Numbered from the stretch's first letter, positions 34,540-42,754 are shown. The stretch: DNA of 64,000 bases from Hymenobacter latericoloratus (GCF_014199535.1 NZ_JACHNV010000006.1:124001-188000); one strand, 5' to 3'. The notes: a model not told the origin generated them from the letters alone. Numbers and translations: made by a program.

Positions 34540-35706
34540 TCAATAGGTTACCAGGAAAAGGTCCAGGTCGGTGTCGGTGCGGGCTACGGCCCGGATCAGG
34601 GCCGCCGTGGTGCCCCGGCGGGTTAGCCGCTGCCACCAGCTTTTTTCTTGTGTGACGCCGCAAATAAGCAGGGTAGCGCCTTTTTCCTGGGCCACGCGCA
34701 GTATCTCCGTCACTACCTCGTCCGACTTCACCCGCAGGATCTGCCCGCCCAGCTCGGTAGCCAGCTGCAGATTGCGCAGCAAGTGGCGCTGGGTTGCCAG
34801 TCCCACCCGGTCGGCCGATTCGCGGGCGGTTTGCACGTAGAGCACGTACCAGGTGGCCGTGCCCAGGCGGTCGGCGAGGCGAGAGGTTTTGCGAATGATT
34901 TCGCGGGCGGCCGGGGCGTTGGAGTTGATGCAGGCCAGCAGCCGGTCGTGGTTGCGGCGCGGGGCGGGCACCGGGGCCGCGCCCGTATCAATCTGCCGAC
35001 TGAGCTGCCCGGCTACTTCCCGCAACGCCAGCTCGCGGAGTTGCAGCAAGTTTTCGGGCTGAAAGAAGTTACGCAACGCCGTGGGTACCTTCTGCGGGTC
35101 GTAGATTTTGCCCTCCTCCAGGCGAGCCCGCAGCTCGGGCACGGTCAGGTCCACGTTTACTACCTCGTCGGCTAGCTTCAGGAGCTGGTCGGGCACTCGC
35201 TCAGCCACGTCCTGGCCCGTGATGCGCAGGACCTGGTCGTGGAGGCTTTCCAGGTGCTGCACGTTCACGGCAGTAATCACCGAAATGCCCGCCCGCACCA
35301 GCTGTTCCACGTCCTGCCAGCGCTTTTCGTTCTCGGAGCCGGGCACGTTGGTGTGGGCCAGCTCATCGACCACCACCACCGCCGGCCGGCGCTGCAGAAT
35401 GCCCTGCACGTCCATTTCTTCCAGCATGCGCCCCTTGTAGAAGATATTTTTGCGCTTCACGAGGGGCAGGTTTTGCAGCTGAGCCACGGTGCCGGTCCGG
35501 CCGTGGGTTTCCACGTAGCCCAGCACCACATCCACGCCGTGCTGACGCAACTCCTGGGCCTCCTGCAGCATACGGTAGGTTTTCCCTACCCCCGCCGCCA
35601 GCCCGATGTACACCTTCAGCCGCCCGCGTCGCGGTTCCTGCACCAGCCGCAGAAACCGCTCCACCGATTGGTCGCGCAGCTGAGAGTCATCGTTGGCAGG
35701 GGTCAT
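34540..35706 (-). CDS. kdpD: KdpD N-terminal sensor half (KdpD domain plus Usp domain), no kinase
   Basis: 388 residues from ATG 35706 (MTPANDDSQLRD). It contains the cytoplasmic KdpD domain with Walker A GLAAGVGKTYRMLQEA (about 35-50), VLGYVETHGR and Walker B-like VVVVDELAHTNVPGS. A universal-stress (Usp) domain follows (about 245-388). The protein ends after Usp, where full-length KdpD would continue into four membrane helices and a histidine kinase. In full-length KdpD these domains sense K+ and ATP. The separate kinase gene downstream shows a split sensor. The stop is TGA. Confidence 0.92.
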   Translation of the reverse strand: MTPANDDSQLRDQSVERFLRLVQEPRRGRLKVYIGLAAGVGKTYRMLQEAQELRQHGVDVVLGYVETHGRTGTVAQLQNLPLVKRKNIFYKGRMLEEMDVQGILQRRPAVVVVDELAHTNVPGSENEKRWQDVEQLVRAGISVITAVNVQHLESLHDQVLRITGQDVAERVPDQLLKLADEVVNVDLTVPELRARLEEGKIYDPQKVPTALRNFFQPENLLQLRELALREVAGQLSRQIDTGAAPVPAPRRNHDRLLACINSNAPAAREIIRKTSRLADRLGTATWYVLYVQTARESADRVGLATQRHLLRNLQLATELGGQILRVKSDEVVTEILRVAQEKGATLLICGVTQEKSWWQRLTRRGTTAALIRAVARTDTDLDLFLVTY

Positions 35707-35770
35707 GGGGGGTAGGCGTTGCAGGGTGTGTTTATGGCGGAGTTCAATGGCGTTCTTTCGGCAACCCATC

Positions 35771-35929
35771 TGTCATGCCTGATCTGGCGTCCGCGCAGCC
35801 GAAGCATCTCTACCGCTTCGTTGTGATTCACTAGCCCAGGGTTTAAACCCTGGGCTATGGAGCGGTTTTCGTGGCGGGCTTTATGAGTTAGCCAGAGGTA
35901 GAGATGCTTCGACTGCGCTCAGCATGACA
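35771..35929. repeat. Nested palindromic repeat between porin and kdpD
   Basis: Outer arms TGTCATGC...GAAGCATCTCTACC (35771-35814) and their inverse (35897-35929) enclose a second, perfect 26-base palindrome TAGCCCAGGGTTT/AAACCCTGGGCTA (35832-35857). Two repeat families appear nested. Confidence 0.85.
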
Positions 35930-35954
35930 CGTTCGTTTCTATTGCAGATACAGC

Positions 35955-37085
35955 TTAAAAGGAAAGGGCGATGCTGCTGGTCAGGTTGCCGTAGGAACTG
36001 GTGGGCTGGCCGTTGCGGTCAGTAAGGAAATCCTGGCCGGAATGGAACACGCGACCTTCCACCCGAAACACCACATTGCTGGTGGGCAGGTAGTCGAGGT
36101 TGAGGGAGGCGGCTTTCACCTTGAAGTCGGCATCGGTGGGAACTGGCGAAATCGAGTAAATGATGACACCGTGGTCGGCATTATAGTACTCGGCGCGGGC
36201 CGTGGCCGACCATTTATCGGCCAGCTTGTAGCGCACGAAGGCGGCGCCGGTGTGCCAGGTGTCGGCCTTGCTGCCGTGGGCGGCCTGCTCCTGCTTGCCC
36301 ACATCGAATACCCCCGCCACGCTCAGGCGCTTGGTGGCGGCGTAGCTCACGTAGAAGTCGTGGAAGTAGCGGCGGCGCTTCTGCAGGCTCTGGGGCTGCT
36401 CGTTGCCGTAAAAGGTGCTGCTGTTGATAAGCAGCTTCTCAGTGGGCTTCCACTGAATTTGGGTGCCTACGGCCTTTTTCTGGTTGGTTTCCCGGATGTT
36501 CTGCCAGCCGTTGAGCACCAGGGCCGTGAGGGTCAGTTTGGGGTCAACTTCGTAGGTGAACCGGGCCCCGGCCTCGTAGTAGGGCGAGTTTTCAGCCATC
36601 ATGGACCTGGTAAGCGTCCAGTTGTCTTTGCTGATGGCCGACTCGAAGCCAATGTGAGAGCCGAAAATACCCACGTCGAGCCAAGCCTTTTGGAAAGGCC
36701 TAAATCCTGCGTACGCTTCGTAAATATGGCGTAGTACCGGGTCCTCAGCGGCGTAGTTGGCCGAAACGTAGGTACCCGCGTGCAGGCCCAGGGCCCCGCG
36801 CACCTGCCCGTTGTCGTAGCGCAGGCCCAGGATGGCATTGTTCACCGTAAACTCGTTCTGGCGGTCGTGGGAGTACAGGAACCCGGGCCGGTCGTTGGTA
36901 GCGGTGTGCTTGAGGTCATAGCCATAATAGCCATCTACAAAGCCGTACGTCGTAAGCGGGTTGGCAGGCGGGGTAGCGGGGGCCTCGGCCGGCGTCACGA
37001 CTGAATCGGCAGCAACGGGGGTGATTTGAGCGGTAGCAGCTGCGCTGCACAGCAGGCCGAAGGCAAGCAGGCAAGTAGATTTCAT
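35955..37085 (-). CDS. Outer-membrane porin (BBP2/DUF-type) in the kdp operon
   Basis: 376 residues with signal peptide MKSTCLLAFGLLCSAAATAQ, a Pro/Ala/Val linker and then regular amphipathic strands ending in aromatic or Phe residues (TTYGFVDGYYGYDL, NEFTVNNAILGLRYDNGQVRGALGL, GARFTYEVDPKLTLTALVLNGW, FRVEGRVF), with a C-terminal Phe (SSIALSF) as in many outer-membrane barrels. It sits between kdpC and kdpD on the same strand, which suggests it helps K+ or its counter-ions cross the outer membrane when K+ is scarce. That role is inferred from position. Confidence 0.83.
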   Translation of the reverse strand: MKSTCLLAFGLLCSAAATAQITPVAADSVVTPAEAPATPPANPLTTYGFVDGYYGYDLKHTATNDRPGFLYSHDRQNEFTVNNAILGLRYDNGQVRGALGLHAGTYVSANYAAEDPVLRHIYEAYAGFRPFQKAWLDVGIFGSHIGFESAISKDNWTLTRSMMAENSPYYEAGARFTYEVDPKLTLTALVLNGWQNIRETNQKKAVGTQIQWKPTEKLLINSSTFYGNEQPQSLQKRRRYFHDFYVSYAATKRLSVAGVFDVGKQEQAAHGSKADTWHTGAAFVRYKLADKWSATARAEYYNADHGVIIYSISPVPTDADFKVKAASLNLDYLPTSNVVFRVEGRVFHSGQDFLTDRNGQPTSSYGNLTSSIALSF

Positions 37086-37165
37086 GTGGAGAAGTACCCG
37101 TAGCGTGTGGCGGGTAGAGGGAATAAGAACGAAAGAATACGATCAAACGAAGGTAGGCGAGCTGG

Positions 37166-37272
37166 GCTGTAGAGACGCGATACTTCGCGTCTCGTTGTTG
37201 GCTGATGTTGTGTGTACCCGCGTTCTGCTGGGCCGTTCAACGACAAGACGCGAAGTGTCGCGTCTCTACAGC
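37166..37272. repeat. Palindromic repeat (GCTGTAGAGACGCGA family) overlapping kdpC
   Basis: 27-base arms 37166-37192 and 37246-37272 pair with one mismatch. The right arm contains the last codon and TAG stop of kdpC (37266-37271), so the repeat overwrote the gene's extreme 3' end. Confidence 0.85.
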
Positions 37273-37817
37273 TCATCCAGCGCCACATTCAGGCGCAGCA
37301 CGTTTACCCGGTCGGGGCCCAGCAGGCTGTGCTGGGTGTGCTGAGCTACCAGGGCCTGTACTTTGGCCGCGTCGAGCTGGCGGGCGCGGGCCACGCGGGC
37401 TACCTGCACGGCAGCTCCGGCGGGCGAGAGGTGCGGATCGAGGCCGGAGCCGGAAGCGGTTAGTAGCTCGGCGGGTACCTGGGCTTTGGGTACACCGGGG
37501 TTTTGGAGTAGAAACGTATCGAGGCGGGCCTGCACCATGGCCAGGTACTCGGGGTTGCTGGGACCTTTGTTGGAGCCGGCCGAGCCGGCCGAGTTGTAGT
37601 CTACCGCCGAGGGGCGCGACCAGAAGTACTCCGGACGGGTGAATTTCTGGCCCACGTTATCGTAGCCCACCACGCGGCCCCGGTGGCTGATGGTTTCGCC
37701 CTGGCCGCCGTTCGGGGCCAGTTGCGCCCCAGCCCATACCAGCGCCGGGTAAATCAGGCAGCAGATAACCAGGAGCACAAGGGTCAGGCGGAAAGCGGGA
37801 AGCAGGTGTTGTTTCAT
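37266..37817 (-). CDS. kdpC: Potassium-transporting ATPase C chain
   Basis: 183 residues. KdpC is the single-span subunit that stabilises the KdpFABC pump and helps K+ or ATP binding. One membrane helix (about 10-30, LTLVLLVICCLIYPALVW) is followed by the conserved soluble domain: GQKFTRPEYFWSRPSA, YNSAGSAGSNKGPSNP, then PAELLTASGSGLDPHLSPAGA and QVARVARAR. Length is normal. The stop codon lies inside a palindromic repeat. It is 169 bases from kdpB, a wide gap for this operon, filled by another repeat. Confidence 0.96.
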   Translation of the reverse strand: MKQHLLPAFRLTLVLLVICCLIYPALVWAGAQLAPNGGQGETISHRGRVVGYDNVGQKFTRPEYFWSRPSAVDYNSAGSAGSNKGPSNPEYLAMVQARLDTFLLQNPGVPKAQVPAELLTASGSGLDPHLSPAGAAVQVARVARARQLDAAKVQALVAQHTQHSLLGPDRVNVLRLNVALDEL

Positions 37818-37835
37818 GTGTTTCTTTTTGATTAT

Positions 37836-37964
37836 CTGTCATCCTGAGCGGAGCGAAGGACCTTATCACGCACGCATTAATAAGTCGTTCGATGACCGTG
37901 CGAAATAAGTCGTTCGATGACCGTGCGAACCTAGTAAGGTCCTTCGCTCCGCTCAGGATGACAG
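37836..37964. repeat. Palindromic repeat with internal 25-bp tandem, between kdpB and kdpC
   Basis: Perfect 30-base arms (37836-37865 and 37935-37964; CTGTCATCCTGAGCGGAGCG...). The loop holds two tandem 25-base units (37879-37903, 37904-37928; AATAAGTCGTTCGATGACCG). Confidence 0.88.
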
Positions 37965-37986
37965 TTGCTTTTATGATGTCAGCTTT

Positions 37987-40032
37987 CTACAAAAACAGCC
38001 CTACCAGTAGGTCAATGGCTTTGATGCCGATGAAGGGAACAATAACGCCGCCCAGGCCATACACCAGCAGGTTGCGGCGCAGCAACGCGGAGGCCCCGAT
38101 GGGCTTGTAGGCTACCCCACGCAGGGCCAGCGGCACTAGCAGCGGAATGATAATAGCGTTGAAAATGACCGCCGAAAGAATGGCCGACTGCGGCGACTTC
38201 AGGCCCATGATATTCAGCGCGCCCAGGCTCGGAATGGCTACCATGAACAGGGCCGGCACAATGGCAAAGTACTTGGCTACATCGTTGGCGATGCTGAACG
38301 TGGTGAGCGTGCCGCGGGTCATGAGCAGCTGCTTTCCGATTTCAACTACCTCAATGAGCTTGGTGGGGTCGTTGTCGAGGTCCACCATGTTGCCGGCTTC
38401 CTTGGCGGCCTGGGTGCCCGAGTTCATGGCTACTCCCACGTCGGCCTGGGCCAGGGCGGGCGCGTCGTTGGTGCCGTCGCCCATCATGGCCACCAGCTTG
38501 CCTTCCTGCTGCTCGCGGCGGATGTAGGTCATTTTATCCTCGGGCTTGGCCTCGGCAATGAAGTCATCGACGCCGGCTTTTTCGGCAATGAAGCGGGCCG
38601 TGAGCGGGTTGTCACCGGTTACCATCACCGTCTTGATGCCCATTTTGCGCAGGCGCTCAAACCGCTCCTGAATGCCGGGCTTGATGATATCTTGCAACTC
38701 TACCACGCCCAACACCCGGTCGTTTTCACTAACTACCAGGGGCGTGCCGCCGTTGCTGGCAATGGCTTCTACGCGCTGGGTGGTTTCCTGGGGGAAGGGC
38801 TGGTTGGCTTTGGCGGCGAGTTGGCGGATGGCATCGGAAGCGCCTTTGCGGATGCGTTGGCCATCGGCCAGCGTGACGCCGGAGCTGCGGGTTTCGGCCG
38901 TGAACTTGATTAGCTTGGCACCCTGCAGGCGGGTTTGCAGCTGCTCGGGGCTTATCTGCTGTTCGCGGGCTAGCTCCACAATGCTCTTGCCCTCGGGGGT
39001 TTCGTCGGTGAGGGAGGCTAGGGTAGCCAGCTCCACGAACTGCTGCTCCCCTACCCCCGGCGCAGGCCAGAAGTGGGTGGCTTTGCGGTTGCCGATGGTG
39101 ATGGTGCCGGTTTTATCCAGCAGTAGCACATCAATGTCGCCGGCGGTTTCTACGGCTTTGCCGCTTTTGGTGATGACGTTAGCGCGCAGGGCGCGGTCCA
39201 TGCCCGCAATGCCAATAGCCGAGAGCAGCCCGCCGATGGTGGTCGGAATCAGGCACACGAACAAGGCAATGAAGGAGGCAATGGCAATGGGCGTGTTAGC
39301 GTAGGCCGCGAAGGGCTGCAAAGTCACGCACACAATGATGAACACCAGTGTGAAACCCGCCAGCAGAATAGTCAGGGCAATTTCGTTGGGCGTTTTCTGC
39401 CGCGAAGCGCCTTCCACCAAGGCAATCATCTTGTCCAGAAACGACTCGCCGGGCGCCGTGGTCACCACTACCTTAATGCGGTCCGACAGCACCTTGGTGC
39501 CGCCCGTCACCGACGACTTGTCGCCGCCGGCCTCCCGAATAACCGGGGCCGATTCGCCCGTAATGGCCGACTCATCGATGGTCGCTAGCCCCTCTATAAT
39601 TTCCCCGTCGGTGGGAATGATTTCACCGGCCTCCACCAGGAATACCTGGCCTTTCTGGAGCTGGGAAGAAGACACCGAGGAGATGTTGCCTTTTTCGTCG
39701 ATGACGCGGGCTGGGGTTTCCTCTCGGGTTTTACGCAGACTTTCGGCCTGGGCCTTGCCGCGGGCCTCGGCAATGGCCTCGGCAAAATTGGCGAACAGCA
39801 AGGTCAGAAACAGCACTACAAACACCGTGAAGTTGTAGGCGAAAGAGCCCTGAGCCGCATCGGGCCGCACGAGCAGCCCCAGCGTCACGAGCAGCATTAC
39901 CACCGCCCCGATTTCTACGGTAAACATCACCGGGTTGCGGAACATCACGCGCGGATCGAGCTTCACGAAGGCCTGTTTGATAGCCTCCTGCACCAGCGCG
40001 GGTTGAAACAAGGATTGAGATTCTTTAGACAT
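37987..40032 (-). CDS. kdpB: Potassium-transporting ATPase B chain (P-type ATPase)
   Basis: 681 residues from ATG 40032 (MSKESQSLFQPALVQ). This is the ATP-hydrolysing subunit of the K+ pump. P-type motifs are complete: phosphatase loop TGESAPV, phosphorylation site DKTGTITIGN, nucleotide domain KGASDAI, MVTGDNPLTA, and GDGTNDAPALAQADVGVAM. About seven membrane helices. Length is normal. It is 187 bases from kdpA, with a palindromic repeat in between. Confidence 0.98.
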   Translation of the reverse strand: MSKESQSLFQPALVQEAIKQAFVKLDPRVMFRNPVMFTVEIGAVVMLLVTLGLLVRPDAAQGSFAYNFTVFVVLFLTLLFANFAEAIAEARGKAQAESLRKTREETPARVIDEKGNISSVSSSQLQKGQVFLVEAGEIIPTDGEIIEGLATIDESAITGESAPVIREAGGDKSSVTGGTKVLSDRIKVVVTTAPGESFLDKMIALVEGASRQKTPNEIALTILLAGFTLVFIIVCVTLQPFAAYANTPIAIASFIALFVCLIPTTIGGLLSAIGIAGMDRALRANVITKSGKAVETAGDIDVLLLDKTGTITIGNRKATHFWPAPGVGEQQFVELATLASLTDETPEGKSIVELAREQQISPEQLQTRLQGAKLIKFTAETRSSGVTLADGQRIRKGASDAIRQLAAKANQPFPQETTQRVEAIASNGGTPLVVSENDRVLGVVELQDIIKPGIQERFERLRKMGIKTVMVTGDNPLTARFIAEKAGVDDFIAEAKPEDKMTYIRREQQEGKLVAMMGDGTNDAPALAQADVGVAMNSGTQAAKEAGNMVDLDNDPTKLIEVVEIGKQLLMTRGTLTTFSIANDVAKYFAIVPALFMVAIPSLGALNIMGLKSPQSAILSAVIFNAIIIPLLVPLALRGVAYKPIGASALLRRNLLVYGLGGVIVPFIGIKAIDLLVGLFL

Positions 40033-40048
40033 GAAAAGTCGTGCTGTC

Positions 40049-40210
40049 GGGCGCCTCACCCCCTAGCCCCCTCTCCGGAAGAGAGGGGGAACTAACTTCT
40101 AGCTTTCTAGTGGGCTAGTTGTGTAGGGTGCGGCAGTGAAAAAGTTAGTGCTAAAAGCTAGAGCTAGTCCCTGCTCTCCTCCGGAGAGGGGGCTAGGGGG
40201 TGAGGCGCCC
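40049..40210. repeat. Palindromic repeat (CCTCACCCCCTAGCCCCCTC family) between kdpA and kdpB
   Basis: Perfect 30-base arms 40049-40078 and 40181-40210, with a 102-base AT-richer loop that has its own weaker inverted words (CTTCTAGCTTTCTAG; CTAAAAGCTAGAG). Confidence 0.88.
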
Positions 40211-40219
40211 GTGAGGAGC

Positions 40220-41920
40220 TTAATACAAGGAGAAATGCTCGGCAATGGGCCCCAGGGCCAGGGCTGGGAAGAAGGCTAGGGCGGCTATAATGACGATGAC
40301 AGCCATAACCATGACGCCGAAGGTGGCCGTGTCGGCGGGCAGGGTGCCGACGCTTTCGGGCACGTACTTCTTGCGGGCCAGCAAGCCGGCAATAGCCACC
40401 GGACCGATGATGGGCAGGAAGCGGGACAGCAGCAGCACTACCCCCGTGCTGATGTTCCACCAGGGCGTGTTGTCGCCGAGTCCCTCGAAGCCGGAACCGT
40501 TGTTGGCGGAGGCGGAGGTAAACTCATACAGCATCTCGGAGAAGCCGTGGTAGCCGGGGTTAGCCAGCCAGCCGGCGTACTCCGTAGGGTTGCCGGCGTA
40601 GAGGTGGGCCGTGAGGGCCGTACCCGCCAGAATCAGCAGCGGGTGCAGCAGGGTCACAAGGATGGCTATTTTCATCTCGCGGGCCTCAATCTTCTTGCCC
40701 AGCAGTTCGGGCGTGCGGCCCACCATTAGGCCGGCAATGAATACGGCAATGATGAGGTAGGCAAAGAAGTTGAGTAGCCCTACCCCGCACCCGCCGTAAA
40801 AGGCGTTGGTCATCATACCCAGCATCTGGGTCAGCCCGGAAAGCGGCATAAACGAGTCGTGCATGGAGTTCACCGAGCCGCAACTAATAACCGTGTTGGT
40901 GATGCTCCAGTAGGCCGAAGCCGCCGCGCCAAACCGCGTCTCCTTGCCTTCCAGCGCCCCTAGCCCTTGGTTTACACCCAGGTGATTAATAGCAGGGTTG
41001 CCCTGCAGCTCATAGTACACCGTGGGAGCCAGCAGCACCACAAAGCCTACCGTCATGACCCCAAAAATCATCAGGGCCAGCTTGCGGCGGTTCAGGTAGA
41101 AGCCCAGGGCAAACACCATGGCCATGGGGATGATAACCAGGGCGATGTTCTCAATGGCGTTGGTGAGGTAGTTGGGGTTTTCGAGGGGGTGAGCCGAGTT
41201 GGCACCGTAGAAACCGCCCCCGTTGGTACCCAGCTCCTTAATAGCCACCATAGCCGCCACCGGCCCGCGCGACACGGCCACGGAATCGCCCTGCAGGGTT
41301 ACTAGCTCCTGCTTGCCTTGCAAGGTCATGGGGGTGCCGTTGAAGGCCAGCAGCAAGGCTACCACCAAAGAACCCGGCAGCAGCAGGCGCGTGAGGCTCT
41401 TGACGAAGTAGTTATAAAAGTTGCCCAGCTTATCGGTGGCGCGGGTTTGCAGAGCGTTGAACACCACCACCGCTGCCGCAATGCCGGTAGCGGCACTCAC
41501 AAACTGCAGGAAGGTGATGACCACAATCTGCGAGAGGTAGCTCAGGCCCGACTCACCAGAGTAATGCTGGAGGTTGCAGTTTACCAGAAAGGAAATGGCC
41601 GTGTTAAACGCCAAGTCCGGCGACATGCTGGGGTTTTGGTCGGGGTTGAGGGGTAGGCTGCCTTGGGTAGACAACACCAGCATAGCCAGCAGGAACCATA
41701 CAAGGTTGATGGTAAGCAAGGCTACCAGGTGCTGCTGCCAGCTCATTTCGCGGCGGGCATCAATGCCGGAGAGGCGGAAGATGCCGTTTTCCACGGGCCG
41801 CAGGAAATCCAGCAGGTTCTTCTCGCCCTTAAATACCCGGGCCAGGTAGCGGCCCAGCGGCCAGGCCAGCACCAGCGTCAGGAAGTAAATGGCGCCGATG
41901 CCGAGTAGTTCGTTGATCAT
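40220..41920 (-). CDS. kdpA: Potassium-transporting ATPase A chain (K+ channel-like subunit)
   Basis: 566 residues from ATG 41920 (MINELLGIGAIYFLTL). KdpA forms the K+-selective membrane path, with four channel-like repeats. P-loop stretches are recognisable: NTAISFLVNCNLQHYSGESG, LGTNGGGFYGANSAHPLENP, SCGSVNSMHDSFMPLSG and SANNGSGFEGLGDNTPWW. About ten membrane helices. The upstream open frame to 42049 is translated repeat and kdpF sequence and is rejected. Confidence 0.98.
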   Translation of the reverse strand: MINELLGIGAIYFLTLVLAWPLGRYLARVFKGEKNLLDFLRPVENGIFRLSGIDARREMSWQQHLVALLTINLVWFLLAMLVLSTQGSLPLNPDQNPSMSPDLAFNTAISFLVNCNLQHYSGESGLSYLSQIVVITFLQFVSAATGIAAAVVVFNALQTRATDKLGNFYNYFVKSLTRLLLPGSLVVALLLAFNGTPMTLQGKQELVTLQGDSVAVSRGPVAAMVAIKELGTNGGGFYGANSAHPLENPNYLTNAIENIALVIIPMAMVFALGFYLNRRKLALMIFGVMTVGFVVLLAPTVYYELQGNPAINHLGVNQGLGALEGKETRFGAAASAYWSITNTVISCGSVNSMHDSFMPLSGLTQMLGMMTNAFYGGCGVGLLNFFAYLIIAVFIAGLMVGRTPELLGKKIEAREMKIAILVTLLHPLLILAGTALTAHLYAGNPTEYAGWLANPGYHGFSEMLYEFTSASANNGSGFEGLGDNTPWWNISTGVVLLLSRFLPIIGPVAIAGLLARKKYVPESVGTLPADTATFGVMVMAVIVIIAALAFFPALALGPIAEHFSLY

Positions 41921-41934
41921 CTTAGTTGAGTTGC

Positions 41935-41994
41935 CAGTTATCGGTTGCGAGTTGCCAGTTTGTGCCTTGTCTGGCAACTCGCAACCGATAACTG
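41935..41994. repeat. Perfect palindrome inserted between kdpF and kdpA
   Basis: 24-base perfect arms 41935-41958 and 41971-41994 with a 12-base loop. The outer edge is 2 bases from the kdpF stop codon and 14 bases from the kdpA start, so it fills the whole gap. Same family as 26259-26338. Confidence 0.9.
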
Positions 41995-41996
41995 AA

Positions 41997-42077
41997 TTAG
42001 AATTTCTCTGGGCGCAGCAGCACGTAGCAGAGGTAGCCGAACGTGGCAAGAGACAGGAAAAAGAGGGCGACCATCAT
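41997..42077 (-). CDS. kdpF: KdpF, small subunit of the K+-transporting ATPase
   Basis: 26 residues (start ATG 42077 or the adjacent ATG 42074; stop TAA 41997). One membrane helix (VALFFLSLATFGYLCYVLL) ending in the family signature RPEKF. It is correctly placed before kdpA on the same strand. In E. coli, KdpF stabilises the KdpABC complex. It is too short for standard gene finders. Confidence 0.92.
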   Translation of the reverse strand: MMVALFFLSLATFGYLCYVLLRPEKF

Positions 42078-42091
42078 GGCAGGAGGCAGCG

Positions 42092-42172
42092 TTAGATGTG
42101 GTCGAAAAAATCGACCGACTTGTAGAAGAGTCCGAACCCGGCGAGGCCCGCGGCGGTGAGCAGAAAAATCAT
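42092..42172 (-). CDS. Unnamed 26-residue membrane peptide upstream of kdpF
   Basis: ATG 42172 to TAA 42092 encodes 26 residues, beginning MIFLLTAAGLAGFGLFYKS and ending in VDFFDHI. It is a single hydrophobic helix with a polar, acidic-aromatic C-terminal tail, only 14 bases before kdpF. It has the same length and topology as KdpF, but its tail ends VDFFDHI, not RPEKF. I am not aware of a characterised function. The helix, spacing and strand suggest a second miniature partner of the Kdp pump or its sensor. This is inference from sequence and position. Confidence 0.65.
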   Translation of the reverse strand: MIFLLTAAGLAGFGLFYKSVDFFDHI

Positions 42173-42208
42173 GGTGAACAGGAGAAAGCGTGAAGCAGCC
42201 AGCCGCGC

Positions 42209-42562
42209 CTAGGGCAGCATATTGGTGTGCGGATGTTGATAGACGTGGTACAGGTGGGCCGGCATGAGCTGGCGGGCCAACTGGTTGCCGTAGGTGCTGC
42301 CATCCAGGTGCAGGCAGTGCAGGTACACATTCTCGACGGCCCGGGCCAGGTAGGCGTCGCCCTGGCGCACGAGGCGGTCGGCTACTTCAAAGCAGCGCTT
42401 CAGCAGAGCAAGGCGGCCGTTTTCGGCGGCGGTGCGGGTGAACAGGGCAAAGCAGTCGAGCTGCCGGTACATGCTCTGGCGCACGGCGGGTACCTCTAGC
42501 TCCGGACTCAGCTCCGGAAAACTTTCGAGCAACACGTGGGCCGTTTCGGCGGAGGAAATCAT
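42209..42562 (-). CDS. Small cytoplasmic protein at the head of the kdp operon
   Basis: 117 residues from ATG 42562 (MISSAETAHVLLESFPEL). All-helical, no membrane segment: VRQSMYRQLDCFALFTRTAAE, ALLKRCFEVADRLVRQGDAYLARAVENVYLHCL, and a C-terminal MPAHLYHVYQHPHTN. The pattern AVENVYLHCLHLDG looks family-conserved, but I cannot name the family with certainty. It is the first gene of the probable kdp transcript (36 bases before the small membrane peptide), so it may modulate pump activity or expression. Confidence 0.72.
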   Translation of the reverse strand: MISSAETAHVLLESFPELSPELEVPAVRQSMYRQLDCFALFTRTAAENGRLALLKRCFEVADRLVRQGDAYLARAVENVYLHCLHLDGSTYGNQLARQLMPAHLYHVYQHPHTNMLP

Positions 42563-42754
42563 CTGCGTAATGGAAGGGGTGAAAGATTTCGTGCAGTGCC
42601 AGCAGCTGAAGCGGGATTACTACATCAGCTGCCAGCACGCTACCCCCCTTGCCAATTCAGGCCCGTTTGTACTCAGCCCACCCTCTCATACCCTATATCT
42701 ACTTGGTAGTCAGATACAAATTCTTCCAACTTTTAAAACTCAACTTCCTACGAC

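Noticed and set aside
37879..37928. Possible CRISPR-like direct repeats
   Set aside because: Only two adjacent 25-base units without spacers and no cas genes; a simple tandem within a palindrome loop.
41921..42049. N-terminal extension of KdpA to the ATG at 42049
   Set aside because: The extra residues are translated palindrome and out-of-frame kdpF; the MINELLG start at 41920 is the usual KdpA beginning.
42563..42720. Sigma-54 (-24/-12) promoter ahead of the kdp operon
   Set aside because: I searched for GG-N10-GC in the TGGCAC/TTGC context on the minus strand. GTGCCA at 42596 and TTGCCA at 42649 lack a GC at the right distance (the second is off by one base).
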